Assembly (NCBI RefSeq): GCF_001050155.1
Contig: NZ_LFVY01000003.1
Coordinates: 186,001-250,000 of the forward strand
Reading direction: 5' to 3'
Length of the DNA stretch: 64,000 nucleotides
DNA from: Nitratireductor soli
GTDB lineage: Bacteria; Pseudomonadota; Alphaproteobacteria; Rhizobiales; Rhizobiaceae
The notes under the pieces: model-generated
Database searches by the model: none
What the model saw: the letters and a program-made list of their open reading frames with translations, nothing else
Told to the model about the DNA's origin: nothing
In this document: positions 33,403-42,117 of the stretch, piece by piece
Layout: every line of letters begins with the position of its first letter
Numbering within the stretch: the first letter of the stretch is position 1
Made by a program: the position numbers and the translations under genes

Positions 33403-34107
33403 TCAGTTCTTCACGGCGAGCGTGACCAGGTGGCAGGGCGTTACGGTTTGCGACAGCGCAAGCGGATTGCCCGCTGCGTCAAGCACCAGCTTATCAATGC
33501 GATAAACGGGTTCGGTGGTCGAGACGCCAAGCAATTCCGCCTCCGACGCACGGGCGAAACCGACATCGATCAGGCGTTCGGCCCCGGCAGGCTCGACACC
33601 ATAGGCCCTGCGCAGGGTGGCAAAGAAGCTCTTGCCCGCCACCACCGGGCTGTGTGCATCCGCGAAGCGTTCGGCATCGAAGTAGAGCGTTTCCAGTGTC
33701 ATAGCCCGGTCGTCCATCTCGAGCAGGCGAAGAAAGCGGATGAGACGAGATGCCTGAAGCCGGGCCGCAATGACCGGCGCATCGGGCTGGTCCTCGCTGT
33801 CGAGGACGCGGTGCCCAGCCTTGCGGCCCTGACCTTCCACCACATCGGCAAAACCCGACAGCGAAATCGTCTGCTGCATCTTGCGCGGCGCGACCAGCGT
33901 GCCCCTGCCCTGCTGGCGGATGAGCAAGCCTTCCGCGCACAGTTCGCCGACCGCCCGGCGCAGTGTGATGCGGCTGACGCCATAGGTCTCACACAGTTCG
34001 AATTCGGACGGCAGGAAGCTTCCTTCGGCCAGACGGCCAGCCCCGATCTCGGACAGGATCCTGCGTCGGACCTGTTCGTAGAGCGGCAAGAGACCGTCAT
34101 GTGCCAT
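33403..34107 (-). CDS. GntR-family regulator (HutC/UTRA subfamily, FrlR-like)
   Basis: A 234-residue regulator with a winged helix (YEQVRRRILSEIGAGRL, YGVSRITLRRAVGEL) and a C-terminal UTRA effector domain ending in VYRIDKLVLDAAGNPLALSQT. FrlR of fructoselysine operons belongs to this subfamily. It lies 7 bases after the SIS deglycase gene and 29 bases before the OCD gene, so it is co-transcribed with the catabolic genes. It likely binds the AT-rich divergent region at 35120-35240. Confidence 0.87.
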   Translation of the reverse strand: MAHDGLLPLYEQVRRRILSEIGAGRLAEGSFLPSEFELCETYGVSRITLRRAVGELCAEGLLIRQQGRGTLVAPRKMQQTISLSGFADVVEGQGRKAGHRVLDSEDQPDAPVIAARLQASRLIRFLRLLEMDDRAMTLETLYFDAERFADAHSPVVAGKSFFATLRRAYGVEPAGAERLIDVGFARASEAELLGVSTTEPVYRIDKLVLDAAGNPLALSQTVTPCHLVTLAVKN

Positions 34108-34114
34108 TGTCGCC

Positions 34115-35119
34115 TCAGTAGTCGGACAGCTTCTTCATGTAGCGGCGGCCATCCAGCATGACCTGATTGCGGAAGCCGGCCACCTTATAGATGAAGCGCC
34201 ACAGTGTGTCGAAGAAGATAAGCGGCACGGCATTGCCCCTGAAACGCTCGTCGATGCCGGACAGATCCAGCTTTGCCGCATCCAGCACGAGGATGTTTTC
34301 GGCCTTGCCGAAGCGGTGCAGGAACTCGTCTGCGCGTTCATCAAGCGCGCGGGTGGAGCCGAGCCCCTTCATGAGGACGAAGCAGCGCGTATCGTCGAGA
34401 ACCTCAAACGGGCCGTGGAAGAATTCGTTGGAGTGGATCGCCTGGCTGTTGATCCACTGCATTTCCATCAGCACACAAATTGCGAAGGAGTAGGCAGCCC
34501 CGTAGCTTGCGCCCGACGCCATGGTGTAGACGACGTCCTGCTGCGCAAAGTGCTCGGCATAACGGTCCCACAGCGGCGCGAAGGTTTCCTGCGCGCTGTC
34601 GATGGCCGCCTGGAGATTGCAAAGGCTGTCGATCAGCGGTTCGGTCAGGTCCTCGCCGCCCGTGCCTGCAACGAGGCCCATGACGATCTGGTAGATGACC
34701 GAATAGTTGCTGTGACGAGCGTCGATGGGCACACCGGTGGTGTAGGGCGCCTCGAACCTGATCGGATAGTGCACCGCAGCGCCAAGCGGCGAACCGGGCT
34801 CGACGGTGAGGCCGATGGTCACCGCCCCCTTTTCACGCGCAAACTTCGCGGCAGCGGTCGTCTCCTTCGTCGTGCCAGTCATCGAGCACAGGACGACAAG
34901 CGTGTCCGGGCCGAGGCGCCTGGGCGCACGCGCTACGAATTCGGCCGCGTTGTAGACGTCGGACGGCAGCGCACCGTGCTGGTCGAGCATGAACTTGGCC
35001 GGGTGCATGATCGACAGCGAGCCCCCGCAGGCGACGAAGAAGACATGGCGCAGCGCCGCGAGATCGATGGCGGATAGCGCAGCCGAGACGGCCGGATGGA
35101 AGCGGTCGGGAAGAGGCAT
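34115..35119 (-). CDS. SIS-domain sugar isomerase, FrlB-like fructosamine-6-phosphate deglycase
   Basis: A 334-residue protein with two SIS domains, the format of FrlB and of the isomerase half of glucosamine-6-phosphate synthase. Phosphosugar-binding loops are CGGSLSIM (about 32-39) and SMTGTTKET (about 79-87). The HSNEFFHGPFEVLDD block resembles FrlB, which splits fructoselysine 6-phosphate into glucose 6-phosphate and lysine. The adjacent divergent PfkB kinase would make the phosphorylated substrate. The exact Amadori compound is not determined. Confidence 0.82.
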   Translation of the reverse strand: MPLPDRFHPAVSAALSAIDLAALRHVFFVACGGSLSIMHPAKFMLDQHGALPSDVYNAAEFVARAPRRLGPDTLVVLCSMTGTTKETTAAAKFAREKGAVTIGLTVEPGSPLGAAVHYPIRFEAPYTTGVPIDARHSNYSVIYQIVMGLVAGTGGEDLTEPLIDSLCNLQAAIDSAQETFAPLWDRYAEHFAQQDVVYTMASGASYGAAYSFAICVLMEMQWINSQAIHSNEFFHGPFEVLDDTRCFVLMKGLGSTRALDERADEFLHRFGKAENILVLDAAKLDLSGIDERFRGNAVPLIFFDTLWRFIYKVAGFRNQVMLDGRRYMKKLSDY

Positions 35120-35240
35120 TGGCAGACACCTTTTTTATAAGATGACATAAGACATATTAATTTTATCGCCCGAGTGTCAAGCAGCCGTTGACAAAGTGTG
35201 CGATTTTCTGCGAACGTTCTCACATTGTCACACAGATGAG
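35120..35240. promoter_or_regulatory. divergent promoter region of the deglycase and kinase genes
   Basis: The 121-base gap between the divergent SIS and PfkB starts contains an AT-rich stretch with the near-direct repeats ATAAGATGACA and ATAAGACAT at 35137-35157, then TTAATTTTAT. Such repeated AT-rich half-sites are usual for GntR/UTRA operators. No perfect palindrome is seen, so the operator call is tentative. Confidence 0.45.
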
Positions 35241-36155
35241 ATGCCGGTGTCACGATCCGCCCCCAGAATCCTTGCCTTCAGCGACAATGTCGTGGACTGC
35301 TACCGCGACCAGCAGTTGATGTTTCCCGGCGGCAACTGCGTGAACCATGCCGTCTTCGCAAAACGCTTCGGCGCGCAGACCGCCTATGCAGGTGCGGTAT
35401 CGGACGACGCGGCCGGCCGCGCCATCCGCGACGCCCTCGTGGCGGAAGGAGTGGAGACACCGCTGCTGCGCCACCTGCCAGGGCAGACCGCCTATTGCGT
35501 GATTGCGACGCAAGGCGGTGAGCGGAACTTCGTCGGCGCCAATCTGGGCGTCTCGATCATCGCCCCCTCGCCTGCCGATCTCGCCTGGATGAAGACGGCC
35601 GATGCCGTCCACACCGGTCGCTCGAGCCATGTCGACGCATGGCTGGCGCATTTTGCCTCGCTGACGCGCGTTTCTTACGATTTTGCAACCATCCGCGCGG
35701 AAGATCGCATCGCGAGCCTGGCGCCATATAGTTTCCTGGCCGGTTTTTCCGGTGGTGACCTCAGTCGCGACGAAGCCCGCGACATCGCCGGCATGGCATT
35801 GCGGCACGGGGCCAAATGGGCCGTGATCACGCGCGGCGGCAACGGCGCGCTGCTGGCGGGTCCCGATGGCGTGTTCGAGGCGCCGGCAGTGTCCGTTCAG
35901 CCGGTGGATACACTAGGCGCGGGCGACACCTTCATTGCCCGCACGCTCGTCGGCCTGCTGCGCGGCGAGACGCCGGAGATCATCCTGATGGCTGCGGCCG
36001 AGGCTGCGGCACAGACGTGTCTCTCGCCAGGCGCGTTCGGCTATGGCGTGCCGATGGCAGTAGACCTTTCGTGCATGCTCACCATCGACCAGATCTACGC
36101 CACGACCCGTCCGGTGATCGGCCCCGAGGCCGCGTCGGCCATGACAACCGTGTGA
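35241..36155 (+). CDS. PfkB-family sugar kinase, FrlD-like
   Basis: A 304-residue kinase. The PfkB signatures are the N-terminal MFPGGNCVNHAVFAKRFG and the C-terminal VDTLGAGDTFIA, with the catalytic aspartate in GAGD. The short form and the early GGN motif resemble fructoselysine 6-kinase FrlD. An ATG at 35241 is preferred over an upstream one that adds a poorly conserved leader. It is divergent from the deglycase gene and followed 92 bases later by a TRAP transporter, giving import, phosphorylation and deglycation in one locus. Confidence 0.85.
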   Translation: MPVSRSAPRILAFSDNVVDCYRDQQLMFPGGNCVNHAVFAKRFGAQTAYAGAVSDDAAGRAIRDALVAEGVETPLLRHLPGQTAYCVIATQGGERNFVGANLGVSIIAPSPADLAWMKTADAVHTGRSSHVDAWLAHFASLTRVSYDFATIRAEDRIASLAPYSFLAGFSGGDLSRDEARDIAGMALRHGAKWAVITRGGNGALLAGPDGVFEAPAVSVQPVDTLGAGDTFIARTLVGLLRGETPEIILMAAAEAAAQTCLSPGAFGYGVPMAVDLSCMLTIDQIYATTRPVIGPEAASAMTTV

Positions 36156-36247
36156 GGAAAGCGGAGGAAAACGTTCTCACATACCCAGAAAATGCCCGGA
36201 ACTAGCCAACCAGAACCAACGGGAAAAACTCAACAGGAGGACCAGCA

Positions 36248-37255
36248 ATGAACCAGTTCATCTCATCTGCCCGGCTGCTTGCAGCCACCGCGGCCGTCAC
36301 GGCAATGCTGAGCGGGCTGCCGGGTGCGGCCATCGCGCAGGACGTGACCATCCGCATCGCCACCGTGAACGCCCCCACCAGCGAATCCTGGAAAGGCGTG
36401 ATGGCGACCGCCGAGCGCGTGACCGAGCGCACCGAAGGCCGTGTGAAGTTCGAGGGCTTCCCATCGGGGCAACTGGGCACGACGACGGACTCAATCGAGC
36501 AGGCGAGCCAGGGCTTGCCGATCATGACCTTCACCTCGGCCTCGTTCCTTTCGGGTTTCGGCGTGCCGGAAATGTCGATCGTCGAAGGCCCATTCGTCGT
36601 CTCCAATATCGACGAGGCCGAGACGCTGGCTTTCTCCGACCTGATGCAGGGCTATTATGACCGCCTCGCCGAGGCAGCCGGCATCCGCGTTGTCGCGATC
36701 AACTGGTTCGACGGCCCGCGCCACATGATCGGCAATGCGGGCTACGCCTCGCCGGAAGACCTTCAGGGCGTGCGCATGCGCGTGCCGCCGGTCGAGACCT
36801 GGCTGAAGACGTTCGAGCCGCTTGGCGTGATCGCCACCACCGTGGAAGCGGCCGAAGTCTATTCCGCGCTGTCGCAGGGCGTCGTCACGGCGGCCGAAAG
36901 TCCGCTAACGGGCCTGCGCGCCTCCAAATGGCCTGAGGTCGCCAAGGAAATCACCCTGACCGGCCACTTCAACCTCTTCACCGGCTGGGTGATGAGCGAG
37001 ACCGCCTTCCGGCAGATGAACGAGGATGATCGTGACATACTGCTCGAGGAATTCCGCAAGGGCGGTCAGGACCTGACGGAGATTTCCGCCAATCTCGAAG
37101 CCGAGATCCGCAAGGAGTTCGAGGAGGCCGGGGTCACCTTCCACGAAGCAGACATCGACGCCTACCGCAAGGCCACGGCAAGTTTCTACACGAGCTTCCC
37201 GGACTGGCCGGAAGGGCTCTATGATCAGGTACGGGCTGCAGCCACGGGCAACTGA
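36248..37255 (+). CDS. dctP: TRAP transporter solute-binding protein (DctP family)
   Basis: A 335-residue periplasmic binding protein with a signal peptide (about 1-30, ending AIAQD). The DctP block DLQGVRMRVPPVETW near 172-187 holds the ligand arginine. CAGGAGGA precedes the ATG. It follows the FrlD-like kinase gene, so a glycated amino acid or similar zwitterionic acid is a candidate ligand, unusual for TRAP systems, which mostly take carboxylates. The substrate is inferred from context. Confidence 0.9.
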   Translation: MNQFISSARLLAATAAVTAMLSGLPGAAIAQDVTIRIATVNAPTSESWKGVMATAERVTERTEGRVKFEGFPSGQLGTTTDSIEQASQGLPIMTFTSASFLSGFGVPEMSIVEGPFVVSNIDEAETLAFSDLMQGYYDRLAEAAGIRVVAINWFDGPRHMIGNAGYASPEDLQGVRMRVPPVETWLKTFEPLGVIATTVEAAEVYSALSQGVVTAAESPLTGLRASKWPEVAKEITLTGHFNLFTGWVMSETAFRQMNEDDRDILLEEFRKGGQDLTEISANLEAEIRKEFEEAGVTFHEADIDAYRKATASFYTSFPDWPEGLYDQVRAAATGN

Positions 37256-37264
37256 TGTCCGTAT

Positions 37265-37291
37265 CCGGACGGGCTCACACGACCCGTCCGG
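37265..37291 (+). promoter_or_regulatory. stem-loop after the third dctP
   Basis: CCGGACGGG (37265-37273) pairs with CCCGTCCGG (37283-37291): a 9-bp perfect stem with a 9-base loop, then CTTTCCC, starting 9 bases after the dctP stop and before dctQ. It is the third example in this window of a hairpin right after a binding-protein gene. Confidence 0.62.
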
Positions 37292-37324
37292 CTTTCCCTG
37301 CAGCCGTTGGAGGCGGTTGAGACA

Positions 37325-37795
37325 ATGAGGCCTTGGCGCGCGCTGATCGACTTTCTGGGCATGACGCTGCCTGCACTCCTGCTTGCCGCGCTGGTGACGA
37401 TCGTCATGGCCGACGTGATCGCGCGCAACTTCTTCGCCATGTCGATCATGTGGGCGCAGGAGATGGCGGTGATCCTGCTGGGCGCGACGGTCTGGCTTGG
37501 CCTGTCGGGGGCCGCCATGCAGGGACAACTCTTCGGCATCTCGCTCTTCGTCGACCGGCTGCCCTCGCGCGCAGCCGGCTATGCCAGGCTGCTGGCCGAT
37601 CTACTGGTTCTGTTGATCGCCGCAGAGGTTATCCGAGCCGCCGTCGCCCAGATTTCCACGGCACGCTTCACGACCTTCCTGACGCTCGGCTGGCCGAAGT
37701 GGATCATGGCTGCCATGCTCGCTCTGGGCATGGGGCTCGTCATCGTCGGGCGCCTCCTGTCATTGGCCGACCGCTACAGGAACCAGCGCCCGTGA
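37325..37795 (+). CDS. dctQ: TRAP transporter small permease (DctQ family)
   Basis: A 156-residue membrane protein with four hydrophobic helices and the DctQ pattern VIARNFFAMSIMWAQEMAV. GGAGG is 11 bases before the ATG; an in-frame TTG at 37307 overlaps that ribosome site and is unlikely. It overlaps the dctM start by 4 bases (GTGA). Confidence 0.87.
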   Translation: MRPWRALIDFLGMTLPALLLAALVTIVMADVIARNFFAMSIMWAQEMAVILLGATVWLGLSGAAMQGQLFGISLFVDRLPSRAAGYARLLADLLVLLIAAEVIRAAVAQISTARFTTFLTLGWPKWIMAAMLALGMGLVIVGRLLSLADRYRNQRP

Positions 37796-39066
37796 CCATC
37801 GTCGCTATCGTTTTCCTCATTCTGCTCGTTCTCGGTCTGCCGATCGGCTTCGTCATGCTGGGCGCATCGATGGCCTATTTCGCGATCAACCCGATGATGG
37901 CGAGCCTCGTCGCGCAGCGCATGTCGTCCGGGCTCGAATCCTTCCCGCTGCTGGCTATACCGCTCTTCATCGTGGCGGGCGCGGCAATGGCACGTGGCGG
38001 GATTGCCGACCGCCTCTACGCCTTCTGCGAAACACTTGTGGGCCACTGGCGCGGCGGCCTGGCGCAGATCGCCGTGCTGAATTCGGTCTTCATGGGTGCA
38101 ATGTCAGGCTCGGCCAACGCCGATGCGGCCATCGATGCACGCACCATCGTGCCCGTCATGCGCGCGCGCGGTTATTCCAACGCCTACGGGTCGGTGGTGA
38201 GCGCGGCCTCGTCCATGATCGCGCCGATCATGCCGCCCAGCATCGCGCTGATCGTGTATGGACTTTTGACCAACACCTCCATTGGCCGTCTGTTCATCGG
38301 CGGTGTCGTGCCGGCCTGCCTGATTGCAATCGCACTGATGCTGACCGTGCGCTGGACGGCAAAGCGGATGAACCTCGCACCCGCTCGCGAAACGCGCGCG
38401 GGATCGCGCGAGGTGCTGAGGAACGCACGGGCGGCGCTATGGGCGCTGGCGATGCCGGTTATGCTGCTTCTGGGATTGCGCAGTGGCTGGTTTACGCCCA
38501 CCGAACTGGGCGCGGTTGCGGCGGTGTATGCCTTTCTCGTCGGCTTGCTTGTCTATCGCGGATTGAACCTGCGCGAGACCCTGTCGCTCTTTTCCGAATC
38601 TGCCGTCACCACGGCCGGCGTGTTGTTCATTGTCGCATCGGCGTCCGTCTTCTCACTCATCCTGAGCCTGGAGCAGGTGCCTCAGCAATTGATCACAGCG
38701 CTGCTTGCGGTCTCGGAGAACAGGTATGTGGTGCTGCTGGTCATCAACCTCGGCCTTCTGATTCTGGGAACCGTCTTCGAAGGCCTGGCGATCATCGTGA
38801 TCCTCGGACCGCTGCTGGTTCAGGTGGCTCAAAGCCTGGGCATCGATCCCGTGCATCTGGGTGTGGTGCTTGTCTTCAACACCACCATCGGATCGCTGAC
38901 CCCGCCGGTGGGAACCGTTATGTTCACGGTCTGCTCGATCACCCGCTGCTCGATAGAGGACTTTTCCAAGGCATTCTTGCCGTTCCTTGCAGCCGCGATA
39001 GGCGTATTGTTGCTCCTTACCTACGTCCCGGCGCTGGTGACTTTTCTTCCCAATCTGTTGTTTTGA
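37792..39066 (+). CDS. dctM: TRAP transporter large permease (DctM family)
   Basis: A 424-residue membrane protein with about twelve helices and the DctM signatures FIVAGAAMARGGIADRLY, MGAMSGSANADAAID and GSLTPPVGTVMFTV. A GTG start overlaps the dctQ stop. It completes the third TRAP system, beside the Amadori-type kinase and deglycase genes. Confidence 0.92.
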   Translation: MTIVAIVFLILLVLGLPIGFVMLGASMAYFAINPMMASLVAQRMSSGLESFPLLAIPLFIVAGAAMARGGIADRLYAFCETLVGHWRGGLAQIAVLNSVFMGAMSGSANADAAIDARTIVPVMRARGYSNAYGSVVSAASSMIAPIMPPSIALIVYGLLTNTSIGRLFIGGVVPACLIAIALMLTVRWTAKRMNLAPARETRAGSREVLRNARAALWALAMPVMLLLGLRSGWFTPTELGAVAAVYAFLVGLLVYRGLNLRETLSLFSESAVTTAGVLFIVASASVFSLILSLEQVPQQLITALLAVSENRYVVLLVINLGLLILGTVFEGLAIIVILGPLLVQVAQSLGIDPVHLGVVLVFNTTIGSLTPPVGTVMFTVCSITRCSIEDFSKAFLPFLAAAIGVLLLLTYVPALVTFLPNLLF

Positions 39067-39393
39067 AGCGGTCAGAGGCGTGACAGCCAAGGCAAACAGC
39101 GATCTGTGGCGCAGCTCCGAATTCCGCAGAAGGGAGCCCTTGTCAAGCGCTTTATAAATATCTGTATCTGCTGTTAGATTCAGCTTTATACAAGGGTTCA
39201 ACACACGCAACTCCGCGGCTCCAGGAGAATCAGCCGCCCATGAAGTTTCGGGTCATTCGGTTCAGATTGCAAAAGCCGCTGATGAGCCGTACCGGCGGCT
39301 TGTCGCCGATTGCGCCGTGGGGCGGGTGGGCTGGATCCCCACCCATTCCTCGATCGTCGAGCAGGCGCTGCTACGCGTCAGAAACAGCACTGT
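39067..39393. other. 327-base gap between dctM and the LacI gene
   Basis: No gene is supported. A 64-codon plus-strand frame at 39240-39434 with a GGAG before its ATG has an unremarkable Ser/Arg-rich product and runs into the LacI gene. In another frame a start-less stretch ends with GWIPTHSSIVEQALLRV before a stop at about 39395 and could be the tail of a lost gene. An AT-rich patch near 39150-39190 could be a promoter. Confidence 0.4.
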
Positions 39394-40398
39394 TTAGCGA
39401 GACCGTGGCGCTTTGTCGGTCGTCGAGCGAATGATCAGATGTGTTTCCAGCACGTAGGAAGCATCGCGCACCGCCTGCGACTGCAGCACCTCCATGAGCA
39501 GGGAAATCGCCAGTTTACCGGCTTCGATCGAGCGGCTGGACACGGTCGTCAGGCTCGGCACGGTCAGCGGTCCGAGCGCATCGTCACAGCCGACCACGGA
39601 GAATTCGCGCGGAACACTGACACCCCGCGCCGAAAGGCCGACCAATATGCCCTGCGCCGTCACGTCATCGAAGGCGATGGCGGCCGTCGCGCCCTTGGCG
39701 AGAATCGCATCGACCGCCTGCAAACCCGCATCGAAGCTCGGCACGCTGGCTGAAACGAAACTCAACTCCAGCCCAAGTTTCTGCGACGCCTTGCGCACTG
39801 CGGCACGACGCTGCTTGTTCGACCAGGATGTGGAGGGACCACTGACATAGACGATGTTGCGGTGGCCCAGATCCGCCAGATGCTTCGTGGCTTCGGCGAT
39901 GCCGGTGCCGCTGTCGATCAACACCTTTGGAATGCCCTTCACGTCCCGGTTTATCAGGACGAGCGGGCGCAGCAACGCGTGCGCGGCGATGCGCTCGTCG
40001 GAAAGGCGGGGCGACGCCAGAACGATGCCCTCGACCTGCCCTGAGAAACGGCCGAGCAACTGGTCCTCCTTCTCCGGGTCCTCATCGGAATTGCCGAGAA
40101 ACACGCAAAAGTCCGACCGGTCTGCCTCCACCTGCGCAGCGCGGATCATTGGCGGGAAGAAGGGGTTGGCGACATCGGGAACGATGAGCGCCACATTGCC
40201 GTAGCGCCCTGTGCTGAGCGCGCGCGCCGTATGGTTCGGCACGTAACCGAGCTTTTCAGCGGCTGCCTTGATGCGCTCGACCGTCTCCCGGCTCAGCATG
40301 GCGGGTCGCGTATAGGCGCGTGAAACGCTGGAGCGCGCCACCCCGGCTTCCTTCGCCACCTGACTGATCGTCACGGCGCCTCTACGTTCCGCTGCCAC
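39394..40398 (-). CDS. LacI-family transcriptional regulator of the amino-sugar regulon
   Basis: A 334-residue regulator with a LacI helix-turn-helix (VTISQVAKEAGVARSSVSRAY near 9-29), hinge ARALSTG and sugar-binding domain (ALIVPDVANPFFPPMI, SFDAGLQAVDAILAKGATAAIAFDD). The GTG at 40398 has GAGGG just upstream; a TTG at 40410 is possible. It is divergent from the nagB-like gene, with a perfect LacI-type palindrome TGCAACCGGTTGCA at 40472-40485 between them. The same palindrome precedes the ABC operon, so it likely controls both. Confidence 0.88.
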   Translation of the reverse strand: MAAERRGAVTISQVAKEAGVARSSVSRAYTRPAMLSRETVERIKAAAEKLGYVPNHTARALSTGRYGNVALIVPDVANPFFPPMIRAAQVEADRSDFCVFLGNSDEDPEKEDQLLGRFSGQVEGIVLASPRLSDERIAAHALLRPLVLINRDVKGIPKVLIDSGTGIAEATKHLADLGHRNIVYVSGPSTSWSNKQRRAAVRKASQKLGLELSFVSASVPSFDAGLQAVDAILAKGATAAIAFDDVTAQGILVGLSARGVSVPREFSVVGCDDALGPLTVPSLTTVSSRSIEAGKLAISLLMEVLQSQAVRDASYVLETHLIIRSTTDKAPRSR

Positions 40399-40466
40399 GC
40401 CTGCCCTCAAACCTGGAGATTGTCATCGGCACAAGATGCACCGCCGCGAGGCGGCAGGCAACCAGT

Positions 40467-40485
40467 TGACGTGCAACCGGTTGCA
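40467..40485 (+). promoter_or_regulatory. LacI-family operator within the nagB-operon promoter
   Basis: TTGACG at 40467-40472 looks like a -35 box and is directly joined to the perfect 14-base palindrome TGCAACCGGTTGCA at 40472-40485, which would lie in the promoter spacer. A near-identical arrangement is at 44587-44607 before the sugar-binding-protein gene. The CG centre and spacing are typical of LacI-family sites. Confidence 0.78.
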
Positions 40486-40562
40486 CAGCATAGTGCGCTC
40501 ATTGTTGTTCTACTCTGCCGCAAGGCCCTGCGCTCGGCAGGTGCAATCTTCGGAGACCTGAT

Positions 40563-41354
40563 TTGTCGCAAAGCCACGCCGCGCTCCAGCCAATCCCGCT
40601 CGTTGATCGAAGCGTCGAAAAGCTCACCGTCTTGACGTTTGCCGACCGCGATGAAATGGGCGCCGCGGCGGCAACCGACATCGCCCGGGCGCTGCGCGAA
40701 CGGCTTGCCGCCCGAGAGAGCGTGCGCGTCATCTTCGCATCCGCCCCGAGCCAGGCACCGATGATCGAGCGGCTCCGCGCCATGCCCGATATCGACTGGT
40801 CCCGCGTGACAGCCTTTCACATGGACGAGTTCATCGGCCTGGCACCGGATGCCCCACAGCGCTTTGCGCACTGGCTCGACCGGCACATCTTCAATGCCCT
40901 CCCGCTTGCCGCCGTGCACCGCATCGACCCCGGCAACGCCCCGGAAGCCGAGGCGCGCCGCTACACCGCGCTGCTCAACGAAGCGCCGATCGATTTCGTG
41001 TGCCTCGGCATCGGCGTTAACGGGCACATCGCCTTCAACGATCCGCCCATCGCGGATTTCGACGACCCGCTGGACGTGAAGCGCGTGGAGCTCGACGCGG
41101 TCTGCCGTCAGCAGCAATATGACGATGGCGGTTTCGAGAGCCTGGATGCCGTGCCGCGCACCGCGCTGACGCTGACCGTTCCCAGACTGTTGCGCGCCGA
41201 CCGTCTGTTCTGCATCGTGCCCGGCGCGCACAAGCGGGATGCCGTGCGCGGCGCGCTGTACGGTGCGCAAACGACCGCATGCCCGGCGAGCATTTTGCGC
41301 GAGCATGAAAACTGCACACTCTATCTGGACAGGGAGGCCGACCCCGATGCCTGA
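40563..41354 (+). CDS. nagB: glucosamine-6-phosphate deaminase/isomerase family protein
   Basis: A 263-residue NagB-like enzyme that converts an amino-sugar 6-phosphate to a ketose phosphate and ammonia. The catalytic HMDEFIGL (aspartate near 88) and GIGVNGHIAFNDP (histidine near 148) blocks are intact, as is DAVPRTALTLTV. A TTG start at 40563 follows CGGAG. It overlaps the SIS gene by 8 bases. It is one of a diverged NagB subgroup, so the natural substrate may be an amino-sugar phosphate other than glucosamine 6-phosphate. Confidence 0.85.
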   Translation: MSQSHAALQPIPLVDRSVEKLTVLTFADRDEMGAAAATDIARALRERLAARESVRVIFASAPSQAPMIERLRAMPDIDWSRVTAFHMDEFIGLAPDAPQRFAHWLDRHIFNALPLAAVHRIDPGNAPEAEARRYTALLNEAPIDFVCLGIGVNGHIAFNDPPIADFDDPLDVKRVELDAVCRQQQYDDGGFESLDAVPRTALTLTVPRLLRADRLFCIVPGAHKRDAVRGALYGAQTTACPASILREHENCTLYLDREADPDA

Positions 41355-42117
41355 GATCGACGCCGACGCGATTTGCGCAGACTATCTGGCAACGAGCCAT
41401 GCCTTGATGCAGCGGATCCTTGTCGAGGAACGCGACCCGCTGGACAGCGCCGCCGAACGGCTCGCCGCGCAGATCGAAGCCGACCGGCTGGTGCATATTT
41501 TCGGCCCCGGTGGCCATTCCAACCTTGCCAGTCAGGAAGTCTTTTTCCGCGCCGGAGGCCTGATGCACATGAGCGCCATTCTGGACGAGGGCACATTGCT
41601 CTCGAACGGTGCGCTGCGCTCCATGGCCATCGAGCGCACACCGGGATATGGCCGCGTCGTCATCACCGATGCGCGGCTTGGCGAAGGCGACGTTCTGATC
41701 CTCGCGAATGCCTATGGCATCAACGCAGCCCTGATCGACGCGGCGCTGGAAGCGCGCGCCCGTGGTGTCTTCCTGATCGGCGTGAGCTCGCGAGAACACG
41801 CAGAGAGCACGAGCGCGGATCATCCCGCGCGCCACCCGGGAAAGAAGAACCTGCACGATGTGGTCGACATCGCCGTCGACACGAAAGTGCCCATCGGCGA
41901 TGCCGTGGTGAGCCTGCCGGGAATGAGCGAGAACATCTCGGCCATCTCCACCTTCGCCAACGCGTTTTCCCTGAACTGCCTTGTGATCCGGACCGTGGCC
42001 AAACTGCTGGAGCGCGGTGTCGAACCGCCGGTCTGGCGCAGCGGCAACGCACCGGGTGGCGACGAGGCCAACGCCCGCTTCATCGCCCGCTTCCGCGATC
42101 GGGTGCGCGCGCTGTGA
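41347..42117 (+). CDS. SIS-domain phosphosugar-binding protein
   Basis: A 256-residue protein with one SIS domain (phosphosugar loops FGPGGHSNLASQEVFFRAGG near 49-68 and ISTFANAF). It resembles the UPF0309 group that accompanies amino-sugar genes; some SIS proteins are isomerases and others only sense phosphosugars. The ATG overlaps the nagB tail by 8 bases, and its stop overlaps the nagA GTG. Such coupling implies it acts on the same phosphorylated amino sugar. The precise reaction is unknown. Confidence 0.82.
   Translation: MPEIDADAICADYLATSHALMQRILVEERDPLDSAAERLAAQIEADRLVHIFGPGGHSNLASQEVFFRAGGLMHMSAILDEGTLLSNGALRSMAIERTPGYGRVVITDARLGEGDVLILANAYGINAALIDAALEARARGVFLIGVSSREHAESTSADHPARHPGKKNLHDVVDIAVDTKVPIGDAVVSLPGMSENISAISTFANAFSLNCLVIRTVAKLLERGVEPPVWRSGNAPGGDEANARFIARFRDRVRAL

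Noticed and set aside
39240-39434. Possible small gene in the dctM-LacI gap
   Set aside because: Despite a GGAG before its ATG, the 64-residue product is low-complexity Ser/Arg/Pro, overlaps the LacI gene antisense and matches no family I know.
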